From an uncultured Muribaculaceae bacterium (GTDB lineage: Bacteria; Bacteroidota; Bacteroidia; Bacteroidales; Muribaculaceae), in NCBI GenBank assembly GCA_910579995.1, contig CAJTWH010000016.1, positions 15,296 to 79,295 on the forward strand: a stretch of DNA of 64,000 nucleotides, written 5' to 3'. Position 1 is the stretch's first letter; the number at the start of each line of letters is the position of its first letter. The notes below the pieces were generated by a model. The model ran no database searches. It had not been told where the DNA came from and saw only the letters and a program-made list of their open reading frames with translations. Below are positions 9,501 to 17,309 of this stretch, piece by piece. Position numbers and translations under genes: made by a program.

Positions 9501-10056
9501 TGAAATAACGTATCTCCCGTGGCTCGATAAAGGCGAAATGCGATATTGAGAAGGGCGGAATGACAGTCTTGCTGTCGTCTGCGACTGTATCTTCCTCAGC
9601 CTCATAGATATCGAAGTTGCCGCGGCCGCGGTGGTCAAGCACTATATTGAGGCCCGGCCGGAGGAGCTCTACATTGCGCACACCTATCTCGCCCCGCTTG
9701 AGCAAAGCTCCAAGATTGAGTGCGCCTCTGAAACTGTCGAGCGTGAAAAGTGTGTCTGAATATGCCGGCAAGGCAGCCCGTTCTTCGGCCGTAAGGCTGT
9801 TGAAAGCATGGCTGATAACCGTAAGACTGTCAACATCAAGACTGAGCACAGGAAATGCCGGGCGGAACGACAGCTCTACCCTGCCGAGCTTCACATCCGC
9901 GTCAAGGGCTTTGTTGGCGAAGTGCTCCACAAGCGGGGTCAGGTGCTCAGGCTTGAGCAGTCTCACGCTGCATATAAGTATGGCGGATACCGACAGGACA
10001 AGTGCCATTACCGTCCACAGCAATATCATCAGGGTATTGGTGATTATACGCTTCAT
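6523..10056 (-). CDS. AsmA-family outer-membrane biogenesis protein
   Basis: A 1177-residue protein with an N-terminal membrane segment (about residues 8-29, LMILLWTVMALVLSVSAILI) and a long beta-rich periplasmic body, ending in the C-terminal region typical of AsmA proteins (residues about 850-1080, with SALYSAPKAEDMKFGFGLQL and the KGNPDDFKVRFGG segment). Proteins of the AsmA/TamB/YhdP group form hydrophobic grooves thought to move phospholipids to the outer membrane; this is family knowledge. The gene overlaps both neighbours and belongs to the purB-to-HAD run. The tail after residue 1090 is polar and low in complexity. Confidence 0.85.
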   Translation of the reverse strand: MKRIITNTLMILLWTVMALVLSVSAILICSVRLLKPEHLTPLVEHFANKALDADVKLGRVELSFRPAFPVLSLDVDSLTVISHAFNSLTAEERAALPAYSDTLFTLDSFRGALNLGALLKRGEIGVRNVELLRPGLNIVLDHRGRGNFDIYEAEEDTVADDSKTVIPPFSISHFAFIEPREIRYFNAVDSTDATVMLLRDVELDGNEMPLYALKIDGHIAGPYPRRFLQAEQLQFGLDGKVKWQPESDVMLAMEDFTIRGAFATVKISTELCYDTTLVVRSGRLEIEPIAIEEAMSVLPVDIRKTYGLMPRQFTTDGKIGLTAELSRAFVPALDSIPYADINVRMEDCGMRYGQADFRRLGFDIDIALRGNDLDSAAVTVNRFDAAGPATALELSGRLNNLISDPTFDAAVKGDMQLRRLPPIVANLARGFIDGRLNMELQARGRMSMLNQENFHSLDVTGRLSGDKLYYLSNDTAVMAEINSLKVRFNSQTQIADSTGVSAPTLAAGISADTATVLIDGITIAVGDFGLGAGVENTGAVKDTTLVVPIGGGLKIGRLNIESVTDSAGVRLRDLAGHVGLKRFHGSKRLPLISAGLDIGRMAAGTLDTRFMLSGAHLDVSMYRRPSVVKAYTEIKHISDSISRRHPELSPDSVLRLAIAKRRHVPGTPRKRRVHSRLNDEDYEVLEWDVSKGLRKFMFNWQVEGTLTTNHARLFTPLFPLRNMVSRLDLAFSSDSIELRRVKYRAGRSDLALSGLVSNIRRVLTSTSGNNTLKINLAITSDTIDVNQLSAATFAGAAYARRVSLGEERAIDLNAASDDALDNQLDALVSQDADSVGPLLIPTNIDGRVNVNGKNVIYSDLMLHDLEGQLLVFGGGVNLHDLSAKSDAGDVSMSALYSAPKAEDMKFGFGLQLKEFKIERFLKLVPAVDSIMPLMRDFSGIINAELAATVDIDSTMNMVLPTLDAAIKLSGDSLAFINPETYKTLGKWLRFRDRADNTIKHASVEFLVRDNMMETFPFTFDIDRYRLGVVGSNDLALNFNYHISVLKSPLPFKFGINIKGNPDDFKVRFGGAKFKEGMAVESVNIVDTARVNLVKQIESVFRRGVRNSRFARLDVKAPVRMGDLEGPDPGLSHADSLLLQREGLIPANLPVLPDEKTGTENENTKDNTKIIKGDGKKD

Positions 10057-10787
10057 ATCGAGTCAGGTATAGAGGTGATATGAAGGCATGCCTGTTTGCG
10101 CTCGTGCTTCACATAGCAGCGGCCTTCACGCCGAAGGTCGTTGACTACTTCGGCAAGAAGGTTCTTGAGGTCTTCAAAGGTGCGGCGTGTGCCCGCAGCA
10201 TTGTCACATATAAACTTGCTGTGACTGATATCGAAAGTGGTGGCATATTGATGAGCGCTCTCTTGGGTGGCATTGCGGTTTACGCGCCGCAGCTTGCTCA
10301 CTGTCTGAGGCGTACGGAATACACTCGTCACTTTTATACGGTAGTCACCGCCCCCGCGTGCGTCGAGCGAATCGCGGAAGCGTCGACCGATTTCATACAC
10401 CAAGTCGGCGGCATGACGGGTAAGATAAGGGTATGAATGGGTCAGCGAATCGACATATACATTGCTGTCGCTGCGTAGTTTCACTATACCTTTGCATTGT
10501 TTCCACAATGCTTGGCAGTCGATGGCCGGCTCCACACCTCCGGCCCGTGCGGCCTCGAGATGTAGATAATTGCTGTCGTTGAACACTCGGCCGAGCGTAC
10601 CTCCGATACCTCTTATCCGCAGGCGCGTGCAGCCCCCGTCGGGTACTGTGTCGCCGGGACGGTCAAAAGGATTTGAGGCTTCCTCAGCCAAGAGAGCGGC
10701 AAGTTCGGGCGAAACGCTTTCGCTACCGCCACATGCCGCGAAGAAAAGACAACTTGTTATTATTATAAGGTATAGCAGTTTATGCAT
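10053..10787 (-). CDS. DUF5715-family lipoprotein, possible M15-like peptidase
   Basis: A 244-residue lipoprotein: the signal sequence ends in the lipobox FFAAC with the lipidated Cys at residue 19. The core has SVFRTPQTVSKLRR and then SAHQYATTFDISH, which recalls the zinc-ligand motif SxHxxGxAxDI of M15 D-Ala-D-Ala peptidases; a C-terminal LHITSI may supply the third ligand. By family name it is DUF5715, function unproven. I infer a cell-wall peptidase acting in the periplasm. It overlaps the AsmA-like start by 4 bp and follows dgt by 3 bp. Confidence 0.7.
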   Translation of the reverse strand: MHKLLYLIIITSCLFFAACGGSESVSPELAALLAEEASNPFDRPGDTVPDGGCTRLRIRGIGGTLGRVFNDSNYLHLEAARAGGVEPAIDCQALWKQCKGIVKLRSDSNVYVDSLTHSYPYLTRHAADLVYEIGRRFRDSLDARGGGDYRIKVTSVFRTPQTVSKLRRVNRNATQESAHQYATTFDISHSKFICDNAAGTRRTFEDLKNLLAEVVNDLRREGRCYVKHERKQACLHITSIPDSI

Positions 10788-10790
10788 GAT

Positions 10791-12146
10791 TCAGACAGCA
10801 GGCAGCGATGTGCCGTTGAGTTTGCGGTATAGGTCGAGAGCATATACGTCGGTCATGGCCGACACATGGTCGAGAACAGCTTGAAGTTTGCCGTAGAGCG
10901 TCGGGGCGTCGACATCGTACTGTTCGGGGAATTTGGCCAGCAAGAGCCGCGAATAGTTTAATTCGGGATGTGTCACAGCCTCAACAAGACGCTCGAGCAG
11001 GAATGTTATGATTCGGTTACCGGCAAGTTCGATATCGACGACCTCTGAAGAGCGGTAGATTTTCGACCATGACAATTCATTGCAGCGAGCATAGCCGGCG
11101 CGCTCGAGCGGGCGTATATGGCTGAGCAGTGAGCCCTCGAAACGACCTTCGAGTATTGCGTCCTCGTTGGCGATGAATGTCTCGGCGCATTGCTCTACAA
11201 GCGCGCCCACAACACAAGAGCGCAAGTATGCGATTTTCTCGTTTGGATCGGATACATAGCCCATGGCGCGGCGTATGTGCTCGCGCCGTTCGGGATCGAA
11301 AAATCCCAAGAAAGCGTCTACAACTTCGTTGGTAGAGAGAATCTTCAGCTTGTGGGCGTCTTCAATATCCATCACCTCATAGCAGATGTCGTCGGCAGCT
11401 TCCACGATATACACCAATGGGTGACGTGCGAAGCACAGAGGTTCGCCGGGAGCCGAGAGCCGCAGTATGCCGAGTTCGTCGGCTACGCGGACATAGTCGT
11501 CGCGCTCGCTTGCGAAGAAGCCGAATTTACCTTTTGTCGACAGAATCGACTCGAAGGGATACTTCACTATCGAGGCAAGGGTGGAATATGTCATTGCAAA
11601 TCCGCCTTTGCGGCGCCCTTTGAACTGATGGGTGAGCACGCGCAAGGCATTTGCATTGCCCTCGAAGTTTGTGAGGTCGGCCCACTCGCGGTCGGTGAGT
11701 TTGTCGCGGAGCCCGCGGCCGGCACCCTCGCTGAAAAAGGTGCCTATGGCGCGCTCGCCGCTGTGGCCGAAAGGCGGATTTCCGAGGTCATGGGCAAGAC
11801 AGGCAGCCGCCACGATATCTCCGAGATGATCGAATTGCTCGGTAGGCATACCTGTCGCTCCATAGCGCTGCCTCAGGGCTACGGCAATATTATCGGCCAT
11901 CGACTTGCCCACGCATGCAACCTCCATGCTGTGGGTAAGTCGGTTATGGACAAAAATGCTGCCCGGCAGGGGAAAGACCTGCGTCTTGTTCTGAAGCCTG
12001 CGGAAAGGCGACGAGAAGACAAGACGGTCGTAGTCGCGCCTGAAGTCGGTGCGGGTGGCATTCTTTTTGGGGTCGTGGTAGTCCTCAAGACCGAATCGTT
12101 TATCGTTGATGAGGACTTCCCACTTCATTCTGTCGTTCATCACCAC
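10791..12146 (-). CDS. dgt: Deoxyguanosinetriphosphate triphosphohydrolase
   Basis: A 451-residue HD-domain enzyme cleaving dGTP to deoxyguanosine and triphosphate, controlling dNTP pools. The metal ligands of the HD domain are visible: THSMEV (His72), AHD (His119-Asp120) inside CLAHDLGNPPFGHSGE, and a later Asp in VEAADDICYEVMD. The N-terminal FRRDYDRLVFSSPFRRLQNKTQ is the family hallmark. The start could be 12146 or 12140; either overlaps or abuts the purB stop. Its operon position after purB groups purine synthesis with purine nucleotide breakdown. Confidence 0.93.
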   Translation of the reverse strand: MVMNDRMKWEVLINDKRFGLEDYHDPKKNATRTDFRRDYDRLVFSSPFRRLQNKTQVFPLPGSIFVHNRLTHSMEVACVGKSMADNIAVALRQRYGATGMPTEQFDHLGDIVAAACLAHDLGNPPFGHSGERAIGTFFSEGAGRGLRDKLTDREWADLTNFEGNANALRVLTHQFKGRRKGGFAMTYSTLASIVKYPFESILSTKGKFGFFASERDDYVRVADELGILRLSAPGEPLCFARHPLVYIVEAADDICYEVMDIEDAHKLKILSTNEVVDAFLGFFDPERREHIRRAMGYVSDPNEKIAYLRSCVVGALVEQCAETFIANEDAILEGRFEGSLLSHIRPLERAGYARCNELSWSKIYRSSEVVDIELAGNRIITFLLERLVEAVTHPELNYSRLLLAKFPEQYDVDAPTLYGKLQAVLDHVSAMTDVYALDLYRKLNGTSLPAV

Positions 12147-13501
12147 TTGGCGCTGTTGCCGATGTAGTTGGCCGGAGTGATGGCATTGAGCTCTGCGCGC
12201 ACATCCTCGCTTATGCCCTGCAGACCGGCGATAAAGTCTTTGATTGCTTTCTCGTCGATGTGGGTGTTGGTGCGGGTGAGAGCTTTGAGGGTCTCGTAGG
12301 GCTTGGGATAGCCTTCACGACGGAGGATAGTCTGGATTGCCTCTGCAACCACTGCCCAGTTGTCGTCGAGGTCGGCGCGGATGGCTTCTTCATTGACGAT
12401 GAGCTTGCCAAGACCTTTTAGTGTCGACTCTATGGCTATGAGTGTGTGGGCGAAAGGCACGCCGAGGTTGCGGATTACGGTTGAGTCGGTAAGGTCGCGC
12501 TGCAGACGTGAGATCGGCAGTTTGGCCGACAGATGGCGGAAGATGGCGTTGGCGATACCGAGGTTGCCTTCGCTGTTCTCGAAGTCGATGGGGTTGACTT
12601 TATGCGGCATTGCCGACGAGCCTACCTCGCCTTCCTTGATACGCTGCTTGAAGAAGCCCATCGAGATATACTGCCAGATATCGCGGTCAAGGTCGATGAT
12701 TATGGTGTTGATACGAGCGAAGTTGTCGCAGATCTGGGCTGTGTTGTCGTAGTTTGAGATCTGGGTGGTGAACTCTTCGCGTGTGAGGCCGAGACCTTCG
12801 AGGAATTTCTCGCCGAATTCTGCCCAATCGATACCGGGATATGCAACGGTATGTGCGTTGAAGTTGCCGGTAGCACCGCCGAATTTGGCATTTACCCATG
12901 TAGAGTCAAGTACCTCAAGCTGCTCTTCAAGTCGCGACACAAACACGGCGATTTCTTTGCCGAGCGAGGTCGGCGACGCCGGCTGGCCGTGGGTGCGGGC
13001 AAGCATGGGCACATCGCGCAGACCGTTTGCAAGCTCAAGAAGTTCGTTGTGCAGACGCTGCAGCGCGGGCACCATAACCTCTGCGATGGCATTGAGCATC
13101 ATCAGAGGGAAAGCTGTGTTGTTGATATCCTGCGACGTGAGGCCGAAGTGGATGAATTCTTTATATTGGCCAAGACCGAGTTGATCGAAGCAAGCTTTGA
13201 GATAATATTCCACAGCCTTTACGTCGTGGTTGGTGGTTTTCTCTATCTCTTTGATTTTCTCAGCTTCTTCAGGTGTGAACACTTCCGGAGCGTAGATTTT
13301 GCGCAGTGCTTCCTGCATTTGCTCGTCTACAGCAGGGAGCTGCGGCAGACCGGCTTGCGAGAGGGCGATGAAATATTCAACCTCCATCAGCACACGGTAG
13401 CGGATAACTGCATATTCGGAGAAGTAAGCCGAGAGAGGTTCTGTCTTTGAATGATAACGGCCGTCGACTGGCGATACGGCGGTAAGCGGACTCAGTTGCA
13501 T
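12140..13501 (-). CDS. purB: Adenylosuccinate lyase PurB
   Basis: A 453-residue fumarase/aspartase-superfamily lyase, releasing fumarate from SAICAR and from adenylosuccinate in purine synthesis. The superfamily signature SSAMPHKVNPIDFE starts at residue 295, with the catalytic-loop serine in it, TSQDINNTA at 122-130, and the general-acid His171 in LARTHGQPA. Length is typical for the PurB type of gamma-proteobacteria and Bacteroidetes. The gene starts 20 bp after glsB and overlaps dgt by 7 bp, so it is probably transcribed with both. Confidence 0.96.
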   Translation of the reverse strand: MQLSPLTAVSPVDGRYHSKTEPLSAYFSEYAVIRYRVLMEVEYFIALSQAGLPQLPAVDEQMQEALRKIYAPEVFTPEEAEKIKEIEKTTNHDVKAVEYYLKACFDQLGLGQYKEFIHFGLTSQDINNTAFPLMMLNAIAEVMVPALQRLHNELLELANGLRDVPMLARTHGQPASPTSLGKEIAVFVSRLEEQLEVLDSTWVNAKFGGATGNFNAHTVAYPGIDWAEFGEKFLEGLGLTREEFTTQISNYDNTAQICDNFARINTIIIDLDRDIWQYISMGFFKQRIKEGEVGSSAMPHKVNPIDFENSEGNLGIANAIFRHLSAKLPISRLQRDLTDSTVIRNLGVPFAHTLIAIESTLKGLGKLIVNEEAIRADLDDNWAVVAEAIQTILRREGYPKPYETLKALTRTNTHIDEKAIKDFIAGLQGISEDVRAELNAITPANYIGNSAKW

Positions 13502-13521
13502 ATAATAATGAATTGGGGGTT

Positions 13522-14451
13522 TCAGGGTAAATATGTGTCGATATGACGTTTTTTCTTTTCTTCAAGTATCTCGTCGATGGCGAGGAAAATACCGCTTTCC
13601 TCAACATCGCCGAACTCATCGTTGACAGCCGTGCCGAACATTCGCATTGTCGGCGACAGACCCATATAGGCATGTACCAACGGAGGTATCGTGTCGCCGT
13701 GAGCCCTTACGTGGGCGTTGAGAATGCGGAAGTCGCTTTTGAAGTCGCCGCCGTTAAAGATTGCCTCAAGCGCTGCGGGGTCGGTGGCTGTCTTGAGTGC
13801 TTGGATCGGGCGTACGAGCACGTCGGGATCGGGGAAATATTTATTGAGGAAATACAATATCATGTCGCGGCACTCTGCGGTATAGCTCGGATACATTGTC
13901 ACTTTACCGAAGAGATAGCGTATATCCTTGTGTATCACTGTGAGAGAGCCAAGGCCGTCCCATAGATTGTCAAGCACATAGATTGCTTTCGCTCCCGCCC
14001 GCGAGCTCTGGTACTCGGGGCGGACAAAAGAGCGGCCGAGCTCTATGGTATAAGGCAGATAATCATCAAGGAAGCGCTGCGAGAAGTCGAACATGTGGCT
14101 CGTGGCTATCATGGGCACGCCGTTCTCGTCGAGTGTGATGTCGCGTCCACAGATATAGCGGTAGCCGCCGAGTATGAGCTTGCTCTCGGGGTCCCATACT
14201 ATCAGCTGACGGCAAGGTTCGGGCATGGTGTCGTAGCGGTCGATGTCACATTCGAGGCCTGTACCGCCGCCCGCGGTACGGAAAGCAATCTCGCGGAGAC
14301 GTCCGATTTCGCGCATGGTATTGGGGGCGTTGTGCGCCGTCACAACGTATATCTCGTTGTTACCTTTGTTGGTCGCACGCAAAAAGCGCTCTTTTGTGAG
14401 TTCCTGCTCTATCAATGCCGTTTCTACCGGCTCTATTATCGGTTTGTTCAT
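13522..14451 (-). CDS. glsB: OlsB-like N-acyltransferase of glycine lipid synthesis (GlsB)
   Basis: A 309-residue member of the OlsB/hemolysin-related GNAT branch that transfers acyl chains to an amino acid nitrogen. Visible landmarks are RLREIAFRTAGGGTGLECDIDRYD near residue 50, the strand WDPESKLILGGYRYI, and the acyl-donor region ELGRSFVRPEYQ at about 140. In Bacteroides thetaiotaomicron the homologue with its partner GlsA makes N-acyl glycine (commendamide) and diacylated glycine lipids. Here the start overlaps the glsA-like stop by 4 bp, the same pairing, which supports the assignment. It acts at the inner membrane. Confidence 0.8.
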   Translation of the reverse strand: MNKPIIEPVETALIEQELTKERFLRATNKGNNEIYVVTAHNAPNTMREIGRLREIAFRTAGGGTGLECDIDRYDTMPEPCRQLIVWDPESKLILGGYRYICGRDITLDENGVPMIATSHMFDFSQRFLDDYLPYTIELGRSFVRPEYQSSRAGAKAIYVLDNLWDGLGSLTVIHKDIRYLFGKVTMYPSYTAECRDMILYFLNKYFPDPDVLVRPIQALKTATDPAALEAIFNGGDFKSDFRILNAHVRAHGDTIPPLVHAYMGLSPTMRMFGTAVNDEFGDVEESGIFLAIDEILEEKKKRHIDTYLP

Positions 14452-15296
14452 TTCTGGTCTACGCTTTTGTTTTCATTCAGCTCATAAACGGTCTGCCTCA
14501 GAGTGGCTGCCGTCGCTGCCGCCTTCGCTCCACCGTCGAGACTTTGCCAGCAGATACTGCGGCCGCAGCTTATTGTAAATGTCTTGCCGCGCGAGCGGAA
14601 TATCTCGCGTGGAAGCAATATCATCTCGAAATTAAATTTTATGCCCATCCGCAGACGGCGGCGCGCCCATTTATAGAATGAAGGAGAGTTGTGCCCGTCG
14701 AAATAAAGGGGCACGATGTCGCGCTTGCTTTCAATCGCCTTGTTTACGAACATCTTGTTCCAAGCAAGGTCGGCCACTACCCCGTCGTCGCCGAGGCGTG
14801 AGCACAAGCCGGCCGGATATATTATCACCGGATCATCGCCTGCGAGAGCGTCTTCAAGGCTGGTCAAGGTGTCGCGCGACTGGCGGCCATGTTTATTGAC
14901 CGGCACAAAGCAATCGCTCAGCGGCTCTACGGCCATCAGCAAGTCGTTGACTACGAAATGCACCGGCCGGCCATAGTGGCGCGACAGCCATGAAATCATG
15001 CTCATGCCGTCGAGACCTCCCAAAGGATGGTTGGCTACGAAAATACATCGCGGATTCTCGGGAAGCAACTCTTCGTTTCGGATTTCGAGTTTTACGTCGA
15101 GGTCGCACAGCACACCATCGCAGAAGTCGGCACCGCGGAGCGGAAAATTACGCTCGAGCAGTCCGTTGAGCTCATCCTGACATATAAGCCGCTCAATCCA
15201 CCGCACAAGGAAACGGGGCACAAAACGAGCCCGGCTGCCCAAGCGGGCAGACAGCACTTCCTGTATATTTATCTGTATAGGTTTATCGACCGACAT
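14448..15296 (-). CDS. glsA: PlsC-like O-acyltransferase of glycine lipid synthesis (GlsA)
   Basis: A 282-residue membrane-associated acyltransferase. The catalytic motif is NHPLGGLD (residues 89-96), a spaced form of HX4D, and IIYPAG (about 158-163) is the second motif. It should esterify the hydroxyl of an N-(hydroxyacyl) amino acid made by GlsB, giving the diacyl glycine lipid. It is the first gene of the gls pair and carries the promoter for the downstream run. A paralogue with motif NHPLGALD lies at 53872-54729 in the lipid head-group locus. Confidence 0.78.
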   Translation of the reverse strand: MSVDKPIQINIQEVLSARLGSRARFVPRFLVRWIERLICQDELNGLLERNFPLRGADFCDGVLCDLDVKLEIRNEELLPENPRCIFVANHPLGGLDGMSMISWLSRHYGRPVHFVVNDLLMAVEPLSDCFVPVNKHGRQSRDTLTSLEDALAGDDPVIIYPAGLCSRLGDDGVVADLAWNKMFVNKAIESKRDIVPLYFDGHNSPSFYKWARRRLRMGIKFNFEMILLPREIFRSRGKTFTISCGRSICWQSLDGGAKAAATAATLRQTVYELNENKSVDQK

Positions 15297-15306
15297 AATT
15301 CAGACT

Positions 15307-15315
15307 GCAAAATTA
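15307..15315 (-). promoter_or_regulatory. -7 promoter element for the glsA-glsB-purB run
   Basis: TAATTTTGC on the minus strand, 11 nt upstream of the glsA ATG. No clear TTTG box was found 19-20 nt further upstream, so only the -7 element is claimed. Confidence 0.5.
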
Positions 15316-15357
15316 GGAAATTTCGGCCTAATTATTACCCTTTATTTATAAAATTTG

Positions 15358-15365
15358 TAATTTTG
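15358..15365 (+). promoter_or_regulatory. -7 promoter element for the SDR-like gene
   Basis: TAATTTTG, 40 nt upstream of the ATG at 15406, divergent from the gls promoter. The -33 box is weak. Confidence 0.45.
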
Positions 15366-15405
15366 TAGTGATGAAAAGTCCCCGGTAATATTAAAACTAT
15401 AGCAA

Positions 15406-16083
15406 ATGACAGATATATACGCCCCCGACGGTGAATTTCTCATGCCCTATATCAAGCGAGAATCGGCTGCTCTGCCCGAAAGCCCTGATGTGGCTGTGAT
15501 GATTTCATCATCCGACATTTACCTTCCTGCCGACGCATGGCTCGACGAGGATTCAGAAATCGACAAATCTTCGAAATGGCACGGCCTTGAGGCTGAGTTT
15601 ACCTCACGCGCCCACTCGGCAGGCAAAAAGGCATATATACTGCGTTGCGCCCCAATAATCGGCACAGGCATGACCGGGCAAATGCGCCGCCTCGCCGAAG
15701 AAATCTACCGTGGTGTCTTCTTCCATTTTCCCGGCAACGAAGCCCGCAAGAGCGTTGTCCATGCCTCCGATGTGGCCCGGGCTGCTGTTTTTCTTGCCAA
15801 TTCCGGAGCAGAAGAAGGGGTATACAATCTGAGCGACGGCATAGACCCTACTCTCCACGACATCGCCGAGGCGCTCGCTTACCGCATGGACAACAAGCGA
15901 ATAAGCAATCTTTCCACAAAGCCGCAGCAGTGGTTCGGCCGCATTGTCTACGGCCGTGAGCGCTATCGCCGCTACACCACCTCGGTGCTTGTAAGCGCCA
16001 ACAAGCTGTCAGCCTTGGGCTTCACACCCGCTGACACCTGCAGCTACATGCGCTCTCACATCTACGACGATTCAAGTCTATGA
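15406..16083 (+). CDS. N-terminally shortened NAD-dependent epimerase-like protein (SDR)
   Basis: A 225-residue protein resembling the C-terminal two thirds of extended SDR sugar epimerases: the strand VAVMISSSDIYLP corresponds to the catalytic Ser strand, RCAPIIGTGM to the post-catalytic strand, and the KSVVHASDVARAAVFL and GVYNLSDG blocks are typical. It lacks the N-terminal GxxGxxG cofactor loop entirely, and where YxxxK should stand there is KWHGLEAEF, without the Tyr-Lys pair. A promoter sits just upstream and no lost coding sequence is seen there, so the short form looks native. It may be a non-catalytic or atypical member. It overlaps the next gene by 4 bp. Confidence 0.7.
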   Translation: MTDIYAPDGEFLMPYIKRESAALPESPDVAVMISSSDIYLPADAWLDEDSEIDKSSKWHGLEAEFTSRAHSAGKKAYILRCAPIIGTGMTGQMRRLAEEIYRGVFFHFPGNEARKSVVHASDVARAAVFLANSGAEEGVYNLSDGIDPTLHDIAEALAYRMDNKRISNLSTKPQQWFGRIVYGRERYRRYTTSVLVSANKLSALGFTPADTCSYMRSHIYDDSSL

Positions 16084-16913
16084 ACACAGTTGATAAATTT
16101 TTCGCCTCGCTCAAAGGCTTGCTCAAGATAGCATTGCTCTCACGCCCGTCCACTTCGCTGAAGGGGCGTGCCGAAGGCGAGCGTATAATAATCATGGCTA
16201 ACGGCCCGTCGCTGGCACAGACAATAGCCGACCATGCCGACACGCTCAAAAGCACGCCCACCATGGCTGTTAACTTCGCCGCATTGGCACCGGAATTCAC
16301 ACAGTTGCGCCCGCGATATTATGTGCTTGCCGACCCTCATTTTTTCCGCACCGACATCGCCGATGAGAACCTGTCGAAGCTCCGCGGGCGTATCAATGGC
16401 GCTGATTGGCATATCACCCTGCTTGTGCCTGTAAAATACCGCAAGGCTGCCCGCAGGCTCTACGGCGGAGTGGAGATAGCGACATTCAACGCTGTCGGCA
16501 TAGAAGGCTTCGCCCCACTCTGCCGCGCCGCTTTCAGGCTCGGACTCGCAATGCCTCGGCCGCGAAATGTGCTCATACCGTCGATTATGCTCGCCATAGC
16601 ATTGGGCTACAAGGAAATAATAATCACCGGCGCCGACCACACATGGATGAAGACGCTATCCGTCACTGATGAAAATGAGGTAGTGTCGATACAGCCGCAC
16701 TTCTACAACGACGGCGCAGAAGAGCAGCAGCGCATACGCCACGAATACCGCAACTACCGTCTCCATCAGATTGTGGAAAGCTTTGCTGTAGCGTTTAAAA
16801 GTTATCACGACATAGCAAACTTTGCAGCCGCCTCGGGTGTTAAGATTATCAATGCCACTCCCGGCAGCTTCATCGACGCCTTTGAGCGTGGTTCTTTAAA
16901 CTTTACTACATAG
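16080..16913 (+). CDS. MptE-like / DUF115-family protein, possibly a glycan-modifying transferase
   Basis: A 277-residue protein with IIIMANGPSLAQTI near residue 38 (the NGPS nucleotide-binding turn), RYYVLADPHFF, a VLIPSIMLAIALGYKEIII helix-strand and the GADHTWM motif around residue 187. These fit the 6-hydroxymethylpterin pyrophosphokinase MptE-like/DUF115 family, whose bacterial members are often tied to surface glycans and look like GT42 sialyltransferases in their NGPS motif. Substrate unknown. It is translationally coupled to the SDR-like gene by a 4-bp overlap, which favours a role in nucleotide-sugar or glycan chemistry. Confidence 0.65.
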   Translation: MNTVDKFFASLKGLLKIALLSRPSTSLKGRAEGERIIIMANGPSLAQTIADHADTLKSTPTMAVNFAALAPEFTQLRPRYYVLADPHFFRTDIADENLSKLRGRINGADWHITLLVPVKYRKAARRLYGGVEIATFNAVGIEGFAPLCRAAFRLGLAMPRPRNVLIPSIMLAIALGYKEIIITGADHTWMKTLSVTDENEVVSIQPHFYNDGAEEQQRIRHEYRNYRLHQIVESFAVAFKSYHDIANFAAASGVKIINATPGSFIDAFERGSLNFTT

Positions 16914-16920
16914 CACCATA

Positions 16921-17109
16921 ATGAAATATATCTGCTTCACATCATTAAGTATCTTCGCGACCCTCACCATCGTGCTGGGGCTGTCGCTTGTCGACATCCT
17001 CAACCTCCCTGACGACCTGCGCGGCATTTTCGGCATAATCGACATCATCGCCTTCGGACTGTTTTTCAAAAGCTACATACGCATCTACAAATACACTCAC
17101 CGCGATTAG
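16921..17109 (+). CDS. Small membrane protein, unrecognised
   Basis: A 62-residue frame starting 7 nt after the preceding stop. It has two hydrophobic stretches (about residues 5-25 and 38-50) separated by a polar LPDDLRG turn, and a basic C-terminus. The spacing and codon use fit a third gene of the same operon, but I do not recognise the protein and its reality rests on context only. Confidence 0.45.
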   Translation: MKYICFTSLSIFATLTIVLGLSLVDILNLPDDLRGIFGIIDIIAFGLFFKSYIRIYKYTHRD

Positions 17110-17232
17110 CGCTTGATAATAAACACTATAGTTTAATATCACAAAAGCGCGGCGGTGAAACAAGCCCATTGCAGAAGTTAGTATTTTTTTGCATTTTTTT
17201 GCATAAAAATTTCTTTTAAAACCGATTATAGC

Positions 17233-17263
17233 TTGTAGTTTTTTCAAATAATACTTAATTTTG
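17233..17263 (+). promoter_or_regulatory. Promoter of the Lrp-family gene
   Basis: TTG at 17233-17235, a 20-nt spacer and TAATTTTG at 17256-17263, 47 nt upstream of the ATG. It matches the Bacteroidetes consensus. Confidence 0.65.
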
Positions 17264-17309
17264 TGGCGAATAAAAACCATTCTTTATCATTTACTATTCT
17301 TTCGCCACC

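Noticed and set aside
11190..12167. 325-codon plus-strand frame opposite dgt
   Set aside because: Antisense shadow; dgt has all HD motifs on the other strand.
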